A DNA stretch of 64,000 nucleotides, from assembly GCA_040743155.1 (NCBI GenBank), contig JBFLJU010000001.1, positions 2,229,144 through 2,293,143 of the forward strand, read 5' to 3'. Below, piece by piece: positions 17,390-26,301 of this stretch. The first letter of the stretch is position 1. The number at the start of each line of letters is the position of its first letter. A program made the position numbers and the translations under genes. The notes under the pieces are model-generated. The model did not search any database. It was not told the DNA's origin and saw nothing but the letters and a program-made list of their open reading frames with translations. This DNA is from Cycloclasticus sp. GTDB lineage: Bacteria; Pseudomonadota; Gammaproteobacteria; Methylococcales; Cycloclasticaceae.

Positions 17390-18688
17390 GTGTTGCCCGC
17401 TCAACAACACGCTCAGGCACTGCTTGATTATATCGATGCTAGCCCAAGCCCATGGCACGCCGTACAAACAACTGCTAAAGCTCTAAACAGCAGCGGGTTT
17501 AAGCAGCTGTTAGAAGGACAAGCGTGGTCATTGAAAGCTAATGGCCGCTACTTCGTTCAACGAGATGATTCATCCATCATTGCCTTCACTGTCGGTTCCT
17601 GCAACTTAGCAGAAAACGGCTTTCGGCTTATTGGCGCACACACTGACTCACCTGGCCTAAGAGTAAAACCAAAGCCTGACAACCAACAACAGAGCATTAA
17701 TCGTATTGGCGTTGAAGTATATGGCGGGGCCATTATCGCCACTTTTACCGATCGCGACCTAAGCCTAGCCGGTCGCGTGCATTTAGTAAAAAATGATCAA
17801 TTATCATCACAACTTGTGCACTTCAAAAAGCCTTTCTTACGGCTGCCCAATTTGGCCATTCATATGAATCCATCAGTCAATACTGACGGTCTAAAACTGA
17901 ACAAACAAACCGAACTCCCTCTATTGCTGTCTATCGCAGACAATCAAGGTGAGAGCCAACCGAAGATGGTCGATTTGTTGGCCGAAGAATTAAAAGTGAG
18001 TGTTGACGAAATTTCCACTTGGGAGCTACACGTCTGCGACACACAATCCGGCACACTTTACGGGCTTAATGACGAATTTTACGCCAACAGCCAGCTGGAT
18101 AACTTGGCCTCCTGCCATGCCGCTTTATCGGCTCTCATTTCCGAGGCATCATTACAATCCGATCAATTTAACGTCTGCGCATTTTTTGATCACGAAGAAA
18201 TTGGCAGCAATAGCCACAAAGGCGCCGATGGTAGTTTCTTGCCCGATGTTCTAGAGCGTATTAGCGACTCACTGAACGTATCTAATGAAGACTACAAACG
18301 CGCCTTATCCAATAGTTTTATGATCAGCGCTGATATGGCTCACGCCTATCAGCCAAATTTCCCAAACGCCTATGAGCCAGACCATAAAGTACTCGTTAAT
18401 AAGGGCCCGGTTATTAAGGTAAACGCGAATATTCGATACGCCTCTAATAGCGCCTCTCAAGCTAAATTTATACAGCTTTGCAAACAAGCCGACGTACCCT
18501 ACCAACAATACTCTCACCGCACGAACTTGGGTTGCGGTAGCACTATTGGACCAATGACCTCTGCCCAGCTGGGCATTAACACAGTCGATGTCGGTTGCCC
18601 CATGTGGGCGATGCACAGCATACGCGAAAGCGCAGGCGTGCAAGACCATCAGGACATAACTCGCGTATTCACTCAGTTTTTTAAATAA
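17390..18688 (+). CDS. apeB: M18 family aminopeptidase
   Basis: This is a two-zinc cytosolic aminopeptidase of about 432 residues. Family signatures are ALLDYIDASPSPWHAV at the N-terminus, LIGAHTDSPGLRVKP (first zinc His and Asp), DNLASCHAAL (bridging Asp), FDHEEIGSNSHKGA (catalytic Glu pair), and SADMAHA near the C-terminus. Such enzymes release acidic or neutral N-terminal residues and recycle peptides. I choose the GTG at 17390, just after the msrB stop with AAGG upstream. A TTG at 17372 overlapping msrB is the alternative. Confidence 0.92.
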   Translation: MLPAQQHAQALLDYIDASPSPWHAVQTTAKALNSSGFKQLLEGQAWSLKANGRYFVQRDDSSIIAFTVGSCNLAENGFRLIGAHTDSPGLRVKPKPDNQQQSINRIGVEVYGGAIIATFTDRDLSLAGRVHLVKNDQLSSQLVHFKKPFLRLPNLAIHMNPSVNTDGLKLNKQTELPLLLSIADNQGESQPKMVDLLAEELKVSVDEISTWELHVCDTQSGTLYGLNDEFYANSQLDNLASCHAALSALISEASLQSDQFNVCAFFDHEEIGSNSHKGADGSFLPDVLERISDSLNVSNEDYKRALSNSFMISADMAHAYQPNFPNAYEPDHKVLVNKGPVIKVNANIRYASNSASQAKFIQLCKQADVPYQQYSHRTNLGCGSTIGPMTSAQLGINTVDVGCPMWAMHSIRESAGVQDHQDITRVFTQFFK

Positions 18689-18696
18689 CCCACACC

Positions 18697-19545
18697 ATGA
18701 AATTTAAATTTACCCTTCTCGTTTTTGCTGTTGCCGCTATCGCTATATTCTTTGTGCGGCAAGAAAATTTTATACCGCGAACATCGCTAGATATTTACCA
18801 CCACTATCTTGACGCAACAGAAGCACAAGCCATTCCCGGACTAACAGCCGAGTCTGCAACAGAAATTCAAAAACAGGTGGTTTATGCCTTATCAGAAAAC
18901 TGGGGGGGCATCGCTGGTTACAAAGCAGCTATAACAAACCCCGATATCCAGCAAAAAATGAACATTAACAAGCCGCTATTGGGCATCTTTTTAAACAAAA
19001 TGCTGCTACAAAGCCCCGCGACCATCAACACACAATCAACCACCCACCCGTTCGCAGAGGCTGACCTATTGGTGCGCGTTAAAAGCGCCGCCATAAACGA
19101 GGCAAAAACTGACGACGAGATATTGGCTTCTATTGACCAAGTCATTCCCTTTATAGAAATTCCAGACCGGCTTTTTTCAGTCGACAAGCCATTGACGGCT
19201 GACATGCTCACGGCGATCAATACAGGCGCACGTTATGGGGTTATGGGTGAACCCATCCCGATGGACGCCATAGAGCACTTGAACCTTTGCCAAGTTGGCA
19301 TTGTGTATGATGACCGCAGTCATTTAAAAACAGGGCATTGCTCGTCGTTAATGGGCAACCCCGTTAATGTAATTCGTTGGTTACGGGACGAGCTATTGGC
19401 GCTAAACTACCCCTTAAAACCCGGTACTTATTTATCGCTGGGTAGTTTAACCTCACCTATTCCGATAAAAAAAGGACGGCTAACCGCTGTCTACAGCGGG
19501 CTGGGAGAGCAACAACACGTCACCGTCTCTGTTACTTTTAAATAA
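18697..19545 (+). CDS. Exported protein with 2-keto-4-pentenoate hydratase-like fold
   Basis: This is a 282-residue protein with an N-terminal hydrophobic segment (residues 4-19) that should act as signal or anchor. The rest resembles the MhpD/FAH-type hydratase family: GGIAGYKAAI (about 69-78), a middle AEADLLVRV, and a C-terminal GNPVNVIRWLRDELLAL followed by GTYLSLGSLTSPIPIKKG. Enzymes of this fold normally act in the cytosol on ring-cleavage products. Some metal-ligand acidic residues seem altered (FIEIPD in place of the usual EPE pattern). Activity is therefore uncertain, and a binding role is possible. It follows apeB by 8 bases. Confidence 0.65.
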   Translation: MKFKFTLLVFAVAAIAIFFVRQENFIPRTSLDIYHHYLDATEAQAIPGLTAESATEIQKQVVYALSENWGGIAGYKAAITNPDIQQKMNINKPLLGIFLNKMLLQSPATINTQSTTHPFAEADLLVRVKSAAINEAKTDDEILASIDQVIPFIEIPDRLFSVDKPLTADMLTAINTGARYGVMGEPIPMDAIEHLNLCQVGIVYDDRSHLKTGHCSSLMGNPVNVIRWLRDELLALNYPLKPGTYLSLGSLTSPIPIKKGRLTAVYSGLGEQQHVTVSVTFK

Positions 19546-19559
19546 TTAGAAGGCATAAA

Positions 19560-19581
19560 AAAGGGGCTAAAACGCCCCTTT
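19560..19581. terminator. Bidirectional intrinsic terminator
   Basis: AAAGGGGC-TAAAAC-GCCCCTTT forms an 8-bp stem between the convergent hydratase-like gene and cytochrome b561 gene. Both strands have an A/T run beside the stem (AAAAAA on the left, TTTAAT on the right). Confidence 0.8.
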
Positions 19582-19586
19582 AATCA

Positions 19587-20147
19587 CTAGTCAATACGTT
19601 TGCCGAGCATTCTTTTCAGAGTGCCATCTTTATCCATAAAGTGATGCTTTAGCGCACCCGTCAAGTGTAGGAGAAATGCTACGAACATCACCTTGCCCGC
19701 GATTTCATGCGTTTCGTGTGCAGCACCTGCTGCAGGACCATTAATCGCTATCATTTTGCCAACTTCGTCAGGATTTGGTGTTGCGGCTAAAAACTCTAAG
19801 CCAAAAATAGCGAGGCCATATCCGCCCAAACCAGACATTAACATGCCGGAAATAGGCATCACCACTGTTGCAGTAATAAGCAGCCAATGAACCAATTTAG
19901 AAAGCTTTTGTTCCCATGATTTGTAGGTACTAGCAGCTTCAGGCCAGCCTTGTTTTACTCGCCAAATCACCCGCATAAATATCACTACAAAAATAATCAT
20001 ACCCACAGACTTATGAATTGGATATAAGGCATATTCTTCAAAATCTGTCATATACACACCAACCGTCACCATAATAATCATCGTAATACCTACAACCCAA
20101 TGTAATGCGACCGAAACACACGATAATTTAACCTTTGAATCACTCAT
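19587..20147 (-). CDS. Cytochrome b561 family protein
   Basis: This is a 186-residue di-haem b membrane protein with four transmembrane helices. It begins SCVSVALHWVVGITMIIMV with the first haem His (ALHW). YPIHKSVGMIIF carries the second, KLVHWLLITATVVMPISGMLMSG the third, and LHLTGALKHHFMDKDGTL the last. Family members move electrons between quinol and acceptors such as superoxide. It is divergent from the DODA-type gene, with a 12-bp palindrome ATGATATATCAT between them at 20184-20195. Confidence 0.92.
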   Translation of the reverse strand: MSDSKVKLSCVSVALHWVVGITMIIMVTVGVYMTDFEEYALYPIHKSVGMIIFVVIFMRVIWRVKQGWPEAASTYKSWEQKLSKLVHWLLITATVVMPISGMLMSGLGGYGLAIFGLEFLAATPNPDEVGKMIAINGPAAGAAHETHEIAGKVMFVAFLLHLTGALKHHFMDKDGTLKRMLGKRID

Positions 20148-20183
20148 TCTAAATCTCCAATTTTTAGCTTACTTAAGCATTAG

Positions 20184-20195
20184 ATGATATATCAT
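20184..20195. promoter_or_regulatory. Perfect 12-bp palindrome between cytb561 and DODA-type genes
   Basis: ATGATATATCAT is a perfect dyad in the 79-base gap between two divergently transcribed genes. Its place suggests a shared operator, but no known regulator motif is recognised with confidence. Confidence 0.35.
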
Positions 20196-20226
20196 ATCTG
20201 CCCATATTTAAAAAATATTTGATCCT

Positions 20227-21036
20227 ATGTCCAACAATCCTTTCCCCTCTATTTACATCCCGCATGGCGGCGGCCCGTGCTTTTTTATGGACTGGACTCG
20301 TGGACCAGCAAACACTTGGGATAATATGGCCTCATGGCTTACTGAACTGCCATTAACATGGCGCAAAAAACCGAAAGCTATTATTATATTTTCCGCACAC
20401 TGGGAAATGGATGTCGTACATATTAATAGCAATGCCGCACCAGAGCTTATATACGATTATTACGGCTTTCCCGAGCATACATACCAGCTCACCTATCCAG
20501 CACCAGGCTCACCAGAACTTGCCAAAGAAATTCAGGCCTTATTTTCAACAGCAGGAATTAAAAGTCAACTCGATCCTGACCACGGTTTTGACCACGGTAC
20601 ATTTGTTCCCTTAAAAGTAATGTTGCCGGATGCCGACATTCCTGTTGTACAGGTTTCATTACACTCAAGTTTAGACCCTGACTTTCACCTGCAAATGGGG
20701 GCCGCACTTCAGTCTCTAAGAAATGAAAATGTACTCATTCTAGGTAGCGGTATGAGCTTCCATAACATGCAAATCCTGATGCAAGGCTCTGATTCTGGGA
20801 ACCATGCACAACATTTTGATGCCTGGCTTACTGACGCTTGCACTCAAGCTAGTCAGGAACGAAATGAACAGTTAACAAACTGGCAAAGCGCACCGTCGGC
20901 AATCACCTGTCACCCACGTGAAGAACATCTAATACCTCTTATGGTTGCCGCAGGTGCCGCAGGTTATGATAAAGGTGAAAATATATTTACGGACGTTGTT
21001 ATGGGCGCTACTGTCTCGGCTTATCAATTTGGATAG
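20227..21036 (+). CDS. DODA-type extradiol aromatic dioxygenase
   Basis: The 269-residue protein belongs to the class III extradiol (LigB/DODA) family, like E. coli YgiD. It has IPHGGGPCFF at residues 12-21 (metal His), IFSAHWEMD (second His, about 58), DHGFDHGTFVPLKVMLP with conserved His/Asp, and HPREEHLIPLMVA near the C-terminus. These enzymes open catechol rings using non-haem Fe(II) or Zn. The family acts on 4,5-DOPA-like catechols, but the physiological substrate is unknown here. Given the catabolic genes nearby a ring-cleavage role is possible, though YgiD homologues are widespread in bacteria that lack aromatic catabolism. Confidence 0.88.
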   Translation: MSNNPFPSIYIPHGGGPCFFMDWTRGPANTWDNMASWLTELPLTWRKKPKAIIIFSAHWEMDVVHINSNAAPELIYDYYGFPEHTYQLTYPAPGSPELAKEIQALFSTAGIKSQLDPDHGFDHGTFVPLKVMLPDADIPVVQVSLHSSLDPDFHLQMGAALQSLRNENVLILGSGMSFHNMQILMQGSDSGNHAQHFDAWLTDACTQASQERNEQLTNWQSAPSAITCHPREEHLIPLMVAAGAAGYDKGENIFTDVVMGATVSAYQFG

Positions 21037-21457
21037 CTAGCCATCATTAACAACAGGGAACTTGTATTACATAAAGGCAAATTTCCGACAAAAACAACAA
21101 TACTAATTTTTACTAAACCTTCAGTAGCGGCAGCACGACTTCACAGCGAAGCTACTTGGGCTGAAGGTCAACACACTTGTTATAAACTCATTATACCTAA
21201 CGAGGAAATAGCCTTAGCCTATGCCAAGTTAGCTTATAGAAAATGATAAAGGGAAAAGAGTATTAGATACTTGAAGCTGTATTACGTAAAAATGAAATTC
21301 ATTCAACGTTGCCAAACATTAAAAAACCGCCCAATTTAGCAGTCTGTTGAACAAAAACCCTAACGCTTTTTCTAGCATTTCTTTAGCTTATTCAAAATAC
21401 ACCGCACTTATTTGACATATAAGTGCGGTGTGTTTATATAACCTTAACTAATCCGTT
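21037..21457. other. Gene-poor region with a start-less 69-codon open frame and a terminator
   Basis: Directly after the DODA-type stop the same frame stays open for 69 codons (21037-21243, stop TGA at 21244-21246). It encodes plausible protein text such as KPSVAAARLHSEATWAEG, but no ATG, GTG or TTG is available. It may be the tail of a deleted gene. The remainder to 21398 shows nothing recognisable. TTAGCAGTCTGTTGAAC near 21337 vaguely resembles an insertion-sequence end, but no partner repeat is visible. Confidence 0.35.
21399..21431. terminator. Strong bidirectional terminator hairpin downstream of first DUF1329 gene
   Basis: A perfect 12-bp stem ACACCGCACTTA / TAAGTGCGGTGT encloses a 9-base loop (21411-21419). 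On the minus strand it lies 27 bases beyond the DUF1329 stop and is followed by ATTTTGAATAAG. It closes catabolic cluster A. Confidence 0.85.
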
Positions 21458-22921
21458 TTATCGGCGACCAAACTTCCGTAAACCTTGCGGTGTAAAGACG
21501 TCAACACTGAAACTCAGATCTTCATCCCCAGATATAGTAAACTTTGGAGCTCCAAAGCCCATCTCTTTTCCAGCTTGGTGCTGCCAATAAGGGTACGTGG
21601 CATATCGTCCATTGATTAAGTCAACATGGACATCACCTATCGCTCTACTGATATTAGGGCCGTAGAAGAAAACATTATGTTGTTCAGCTACACGCCAAAG
21701 CCTTCCTTTCCCATCATATGCTTCACTTGCTAAACCTAACCACGTGTCTTCATCAAAGTACGCGACTTGCCTTTCATATAAATCTCGAAAACCTTCCTTG
21801 ATGTTTTTCTCAACCACCCAAACCCTATGTAACTCATAACGCACCAAGTCTTGGTTTAAATGTTCTTCACCAAAGATCTCATCAAAGCTTGTTTCTGCGT
21901 TTGTTAGCTTATAGTTGTTATATGGAACATAAATTTCTTTCTTAACTGGTTTTGAAAAGCTGTGTCTTGGATGTAAACCACCAAACCACATCATCCAGCG
22001 ATCTTCTGATGTTACTTGACCATCCGCCCCAAAAGCAGAGCTATCATGAAAACCAATTTCAGGCGCTTTCCTCACTCGACGTTGACCAGGAATATAAAGG
22101 TAAGCATGCGTACTGATATCAGCTGCGTATAAACATGCGCCAAAAACTAGACCTGCAGAACGAGGAGGGGTTTCGATTAATTGCGAACCACAGTAAATAG
22201 AACCGCCATGAAGGTTTAAGTATTCTTCCTGCTTAAGCTTGCTTGAGCCCTTTGCCCACCAAGGCCAAAGATGACGAAGGCGCGTGATAACATCTGTTCT
22301 ATGTCCGTTAGAGTCAATCAGCGCACCATTCACCATTGCATCCATCGACACTTCTCGAAAAGCTAACAAATGATTCCAAACCGCTTCCTCACCTGTCTCA
22401 GGGATCGGAAAAGGAATACCACCACCATCTACCTGATCAACTAGGCAAATCTTTCCTTCTGTTTGGTATTCAGGGCATACTTTTACTTTTTTGGCTTGCT
22501 CCAAGGTTGCGTCATAAACCCATTGGTCATACGAACCAGTCCTATGCGTGGGAAAGATATTCATCTTAAAACTATCGGGATACTGCTTAAACATTGCAAT
22601 CTGCCCCGGCGTCAACTTGTCTTGATGATCAGTATAGTTAGCCGCAGTAATCGTAAATAAAGGTTTTTCATTTACAAAAGGATCGGCTAGTGACTCTCCA
22701 TTTCCACCTTCAACTCCTTTAATTGGCTGACTACTCCACTCAGGGATAGTACCTTCCGCATTACCTGCACGAATCGCCCCCATTGGAGTGAGCTCTGTTC
22801 CTTCGACACCTAACTTTTTTAAGCTTTCCGAGTCTAGTTTTGCCAGTGCTAGCACCGGTGATAAGAGAACCGACAAACAAACAACTATCAAGCTCAGGTT
22901 CTTTTTATTTAATATTATCAT
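21458..22921 (-). CDS. DUF1329 periplasmic protein (cluster A copy)
   Basis: This is a 487-residue exported protein with a signal peptide (about residues 1-27, cleavage near LALA). The mature part begins with GVEGTELTPMGAIRAGNAEGTIPEW, seen here as TELTPMGAIRAGNA and typical of DUF1329. It contains GGGIPFPIP, YIPGQRRVRKAPEIGFHDS and NGRYATYPYWQ, and ends FTPQGLRKFGRR. DUF1329 proteins have a LolB-like lipid-binding fold and are almost always paired with DUF1302 genes. A role in carrying hydrophobic compounds across the periplasm is inferred. It is a clear paralogue of the protein at 44397-45857, and both pairs have the same gene order. Confidence 0.88.
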   Translation of the reverse strand: MIILNKKNLSLIVVCLSVLLSPVLALAKLDSESLKKLGVEGTELTPMGAIRAGNAEGTIPEWSSQPIKGVEGGNGESLADPFVNEKPLFTITAANYTDHQDKLTPGQIAMFKQYPDSFKMNIFPTHRTGSYDQWVYDATLEQAKKVKVCPEYQTEGKICLVDQVDGGGIPFPIPETGEEAVWNHLLAFREVSMDAMVNGALIDSNGHRTDVITRLRHLWPWWAKGSSKLKQEEYLNLHGGSIYCGSQLIETPPRSAGLVFGACLYAADISTHAYLYIPGQRRVRKAPEIGFHDSSAFGADGQVTSEDRWMMWFGGLHPRHSFSKPVKKEIYVPYNNYKLTNAETSFDEIFGEEHLNQDLVRYELHRVWVVEKNIKEGFRDLYERQVAYFDEDTWLGLASEAYDGKGRLWRVAEQHNVFFYGPNISRAIGDVHVDLINGRYATYPYWQHQAGKEMGFGAPKFTISGDEDLSFSVDVFTPQGLRKFGRR

Positions 22922-22966
22922 TCTATTTCCTTGAATTTTAATGGTATTACGTTAGTGTGCTGCCAC

Positions 22967-24601
22967 TTAAAAAGAGTAGCTAATATTGGCCTGCACAAAA
23001 TCTCTATCAGTTGAATCATTTAAGCGACCTCCACCTTGATTCAGTAGATGCTTTTCTCCATAAAATGCTGTCCAGCTAATGCCACCCGTGATCGTCTCAC
23101 TGCCATAGCTAAAATTAACACCTAACGTTAAGGCCTTTCTATCCTCAACAAATACAGGTGCAATTTCATTTGAGATGCCATCCACATCGTACTTAAAAGC
23201 GATGTAAGGAAGTACATTCACAACTTTAAAGAGCGCTGCGTTATACGTTAAGTTATGCAGTAGTTGAAACCCTGAGAAATTATCAGTCACATGGGGGTTA
23301 AATAGCGACCTAGCCCCGAAGCCTAAATCCCTGTCTTTTGGTATACCGTCAACCCAACCATATGCAACTTCAATCAGAGTTGAGCTATCGTCTGCACCAA
23401 TCATGTGATTAACACCCCAAACACGTTGAAAAGTTACTTGAATTTGGTGCCTATCAACAACGTCATAACCCTGAATCTTTTGTCCTGGCGCACATGCTGT
23501 AGTAGCACAAGCACCAACAGGTAAACCAAAACCATTAAGAATAGACTCCGTCAGCTGAATAGGCGAATCTTTACGTAGACTGTATTCACCACCAATCGCC
23601 CAACTTGCTATATTCGTGTTAAATGACGCTCCAAATCGTTCAATATTGTCAGGGTATTCCAAAAAGAATTGTCCTGTCCCAAAATAACTGGAGATAATGG
23701 GCACATGGTCATGCAAGTTTTGATAGTAAAGCGCAAACTCTGTTCCATTGAACAAGCCTGGGAAAAACTTCCGAACAGCAAGCCCATACTGACCGCCCCC
23801 TGGCTGCTCATTACTGGTCCTAACAAGACCTATATCACAAGGCACTCCATCAGGTGATATACAAGCACCATCAATTACCCCGTTACCGGCATGATCGTAA
23901 CCGCCCCCCTCACCAATAGCATCAAGCGTTGCAAAAAAACTTCCAGCTGGATCCAGTTCGATTCTGTCAAAATCAAACAAATAGAACGACTCAATTGTCC
24001 AATTATTATCAGAATTCCACGACACATAAAATGCATTACTACCAATAAAGGCATCCTTCAAAGCAAGCCCAGGTTGCCTTAATTTATTTACATCTACGGT
24101 ATTTATGTCATTAAGCGCACCTTGAATAAAAGTATTTTCTCCCCAACTGATCACTTGTTGCCCAAGCCTAATATTGAATTGCTCATTATCACCAAAATAA
24201 CCATAAACAAAGGCATCGGTTAGTGTCACATCTGACACAAGCTTATCCTCAGCATCTGAAGCTAACTTTAAATCCGCATATTCAAAATCATGAAAATAAT
24301 TCCCGCGTACCAATAGGCCTACATTTTTATAATCCAATGTGAGCGTGCTTGAGCCACGAATAGCATTACTAAAAATGTCTCCCTTATCTTGAAAAGATCT
24401 ATTACCGTAAGATGATCCTAAATTTGCTTTATCAGCATTTTCAGTTCTCGCTGAAATACCGTACGTTATATCTGTATCAAATGAGCCTTTAAGCTGCCCT
24501 GAATAAAATTTAAACGCATAGGCCCCTGTCGATTGTGACAGTAACACCGCACAGCCGAGCGCAATACCGGCGTTTGATTTAAGAAATAATTTCCATTTCA
24601 T
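22967..24601 (-). CDS. DUF1302 outer-membrane beta-barrel protein (cluster A copy)
   Basis: This is a 544-residue protein with a signal peptide (about residues 1-30, ending AYA). The mature protein is rich in alternating beta segments and ends DFVQANISYSF, with the terminal Phe that marks outer-membrane barrels for BAM assembly. DUF1302 signatures include GSFDTDITYGISARTE and IRLGQQVISWGENTF (about 145-160), with NDINTVDVNKLRQPG. The family is found in bacteria that degrade hydrocarbons, terpenes and steroids; a channel or receptor for lipophilic substrates is likely but unproven. It is the first gene of the DUF1302-DUF1329 pair and lies 87 bases after an SDR gene. Confidence 0.88.
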   Translation of the reverse strand: MKWKLFLKSNAGIALGCAVLLSQSTGAYAFKFYSGQLKGSFDTDITYGISARTENADKANLGSSYGNRSFQDKGDIFSNAIRGSSTLTLDYKNVGLLVRGNYFHDFEYADLKLASDAEDKLVSDVTLTDAFVYGYFGDNEQFNIRLGQQVISWGENTFIQGALNDINTVDVNKLRQPGLALKDAFIGSNAFYVSWNSDNNWTIESFYLFDFDRIELDPAGSFFATLDAIGEGGGYDHAGNGVIDGACISPDGVPCDIGLVRTSNEQPGGGQYGLAVRKFFPGLFNGTEFALYYQNLHDHVPIISSYFGTGQFFLEYPDNIERFGASFNTNIASWAIGGEYSLRKDSPIQLTESILNGFGLPVGACATTACAPGQKIQGYDVVDRHQIQVTFQRVWGVNHMIGADDSSTLIEVAYGWVDGIPKDRDLGFGARSLFNPHVTDNFSGFQLLHNLTYNAALFKVVNVLPYIAFKYDVDGISNEIAPVFVEDRKALTLGVNFSYGSETITGGISWTAFYGEKHLLNQGGGRLNDSTDRDFVQANISYSF

Positions 24602-24688
24602 TTATAATTCTCCTTATTTATTATTTACAACCTTTTTAATAAAATACTAAGTTAGCTCCTTCCTAAATATACCTCCCCCTTAAGTTAC

Positions 24689-25507
24689 TTACCAAGCCGT
24701 CCAACCGCCATCATGTGCTATCACCTGCCCCGTCATAAATGATGCAGCGTCACTGGCTAAATACACTAGCAGTCCAGCCAGCTCTTCTGGATCGCCCGTT
24801 CTATTCATCGGTGTTAATTCTTGTAGCTTAGCTAGCAATGCATTAATTTCTGCCTCTGATGACGGTAGTGCTTCTTTACCTAACTGCGTGCCTAAATGCC
24901 AACCCGGTGCTATCGCATTGCAACGGATACCATCACGGCCATACTCCACCGCTATTTGTTTAGTAAATGTTGCCACCGCGCCTTTAGATGCGGAATAGTT
25001 TGCAGCAATGGCTGACAAGTCATTTGACACGCCAGCTAAGCCAGCTATAGATGAAATATTAATAATGGAGCCTTTTTTCTGCTCCATCATTTGCGGTAAA
25101 ACGGCTTTAGCGCATAAGAAAACACCGCGAGTATTAATAGCATCAACTCGATCCCAGTCACTGACCAACATCTCATGCACGCGATGCGCAGGACTTGCAA
25201 TACCGGCATTATTTATCAGAATATCTAAGCGCCCGTGCTCCTTAATCGTGCCGTTGACCATCGCCGAAACAGAGTCGGGATTACTAACATCAACTATAAG
25301 CGAAGTTGCCTTACCACCGGCATTGCGAATCTCTTCAGCCGTGCTTTCAGCCGATACGGCATCAATATCTGCTGAAACAACCGTTGCACCCGCCACGGCC
25401 AAAGCGCGAGCAAATACATTACCTAAACCTGAGCCCGAACCAGTAACAAGCGCGACCTGCCCATCTAAGCGAAATAGCTCTAATGAAAACGCTGGAAACT
25501 GACTCAT
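24689..25507 (-). CDS. Short-chain dehydrogenase/reductase
   Basis: This 272-residue classical SDR has the NAD(P)-binding TGSGSGLG (about residues 22-29), NNAG near residue 99, ISSIAG with the catalytic Ser, and YSASK with the catalytic Tyr/Lys. It ends GQVIAHDGGWTAW. An Asp after the second strand (ADIDA) favours NAD over NADP. The ATG overlaps the stop of the next SDR by 4 bases, so the two are translated together. In this setting it may oxidise a dihydrodiol or secondary alcohol made by the dioxygenase upstream; the substrate is not readable. Confidence 0.9.
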   Translation of the reverse strand: MSQFPAFSLELFRLDGQVALVTGSGSGLGNVFARALAVAGATVVSADIDAVSAESTAEEIRNAGGKATSLIVDVSNPDSVSAMVNGTIKEHGRLDILINNAGIASPAHRVHEMLVSDWDRVDAINTRGVFLCAKAVLPQMMEQKKGSIINISSIAGLAGVSNDLSAIAANYSASKGAVATFTKQIAVEYGRDGIRCNAIAPGWHLGTQLGKEALPSSEAEINALLAKLQELTPMNRTGDPEELAGLLVYLASDAASFMTGQVIAHDGGWTAW

Positions 25508-26262
25508 TGCGCCGTGTAGCCGCCATCAATGGGAATAATCGCACCCGTGATAAACCTTGATTCGTCACTAGAAAGAAAGGACACTAAATTAGCTATTTCT
25601 TCTGGCTCCGCACCACGACCTAGAGGCGTCATGCTGGAAGCCGCCTCAATAAACTCTGGTCCAATCCGCTTCACCATCGGCGTTAATACTAAGCCCGGAC
25701 AAATGGCGTTAGCACGAATATTGTGCGGCGCATAAGTCACCGCCCACGCTTTCGTTAATGAGATAACCGCTCCCTTTGAAGCACAGTAAGAATGCAAACC
25801 ACCCGGTGTACCAATCAGCCCACCAATTGAAGATGTGGTCGTGATTGAACCGCCTTTACCACCTGCGATCATACTTTTTAGTGCGTATTTGGCCGCTAGA
25901 AATACGCCACGGCTATTAATATTTTGAATTTTATCCCAAGCATCCACATCCAGTTCGTCGGTAGAGGCATCACCGTCTTCAAACCCTGCGTTATTAAATA
26001 GGATAGAAACCGGCCCAAATACAGCCTCAGCCGCTTCGGTCATTTTCTTCACTAAGGCTTCGTCGGACACGTCACAATATTCGGCAATCGCTTGCCCGCC
26101 CTGTTGCTTAATGAGCTCCAGCGTTTCTGCATTACCTTCTTTATTAATATCTGCAAGGCACACACTCGCTCCCTCAGATGCTAAACGAATTGCTGTTGCA
26201 CGGCCCATGCCAGATGATGAACCGGTTACTATGGCGTGATGTCCTTCCATTCGTGCTGTCAT
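25504..26262 (-). CDS. Short-chain dehydrogenase/reductase
   Basis: This 252-residue classical SDR has TGSSSGMG at about residues 14-21, LADINKEG (Asp for NAD), NNAG near 90, a catalytic TSSIGG Ser and YCASK, and ends TGAIIPIDGGYTAQ. It lies 39 bases after the dioxygenase beta-subunit gene and overlaps the next SDR gene (ATGA). The alpha-beta-SDR-SDR order fits oxidation of a dioxygenase product, such as a cis-dihydrodiol or a hydroxylated side chain, but this is inference from position. Confidence 0.9.
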   Translation of the reverse strand: MTARMEGHHAIVTGSSSGMGRATAIRLASEGASVCLADINKEGNAETLELIKQQGGQAIAEYCDVSDEALVKKMTEAAEAVFGPVSILFNNAGFEDGDASTDELDVDAWDKIQNINSRGVFLAAKYALKSMIAGGKGGSITTTSSIGGLIGTPGGLHSYCASKGAVISLTKAWAVTYAPHNIRANAICPGLVLTPMVKRIGPEFIEAASSMTPLGRGAEPEEIANLVSFLSSDESRFITGAIIPIDGGYTAQ

Positions 26263-26301
26263 TTTTTCCCCTTGCCTGTAAATTTCTGTTTGTTCTTATC
26301 G

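Noticed and set aside
21330-21360. AGTCTGTTGAAC as a possible insertion-sequence end
   Set aside because: No matching inverted repeat, target duplication or transposase fragment was seen nearby.
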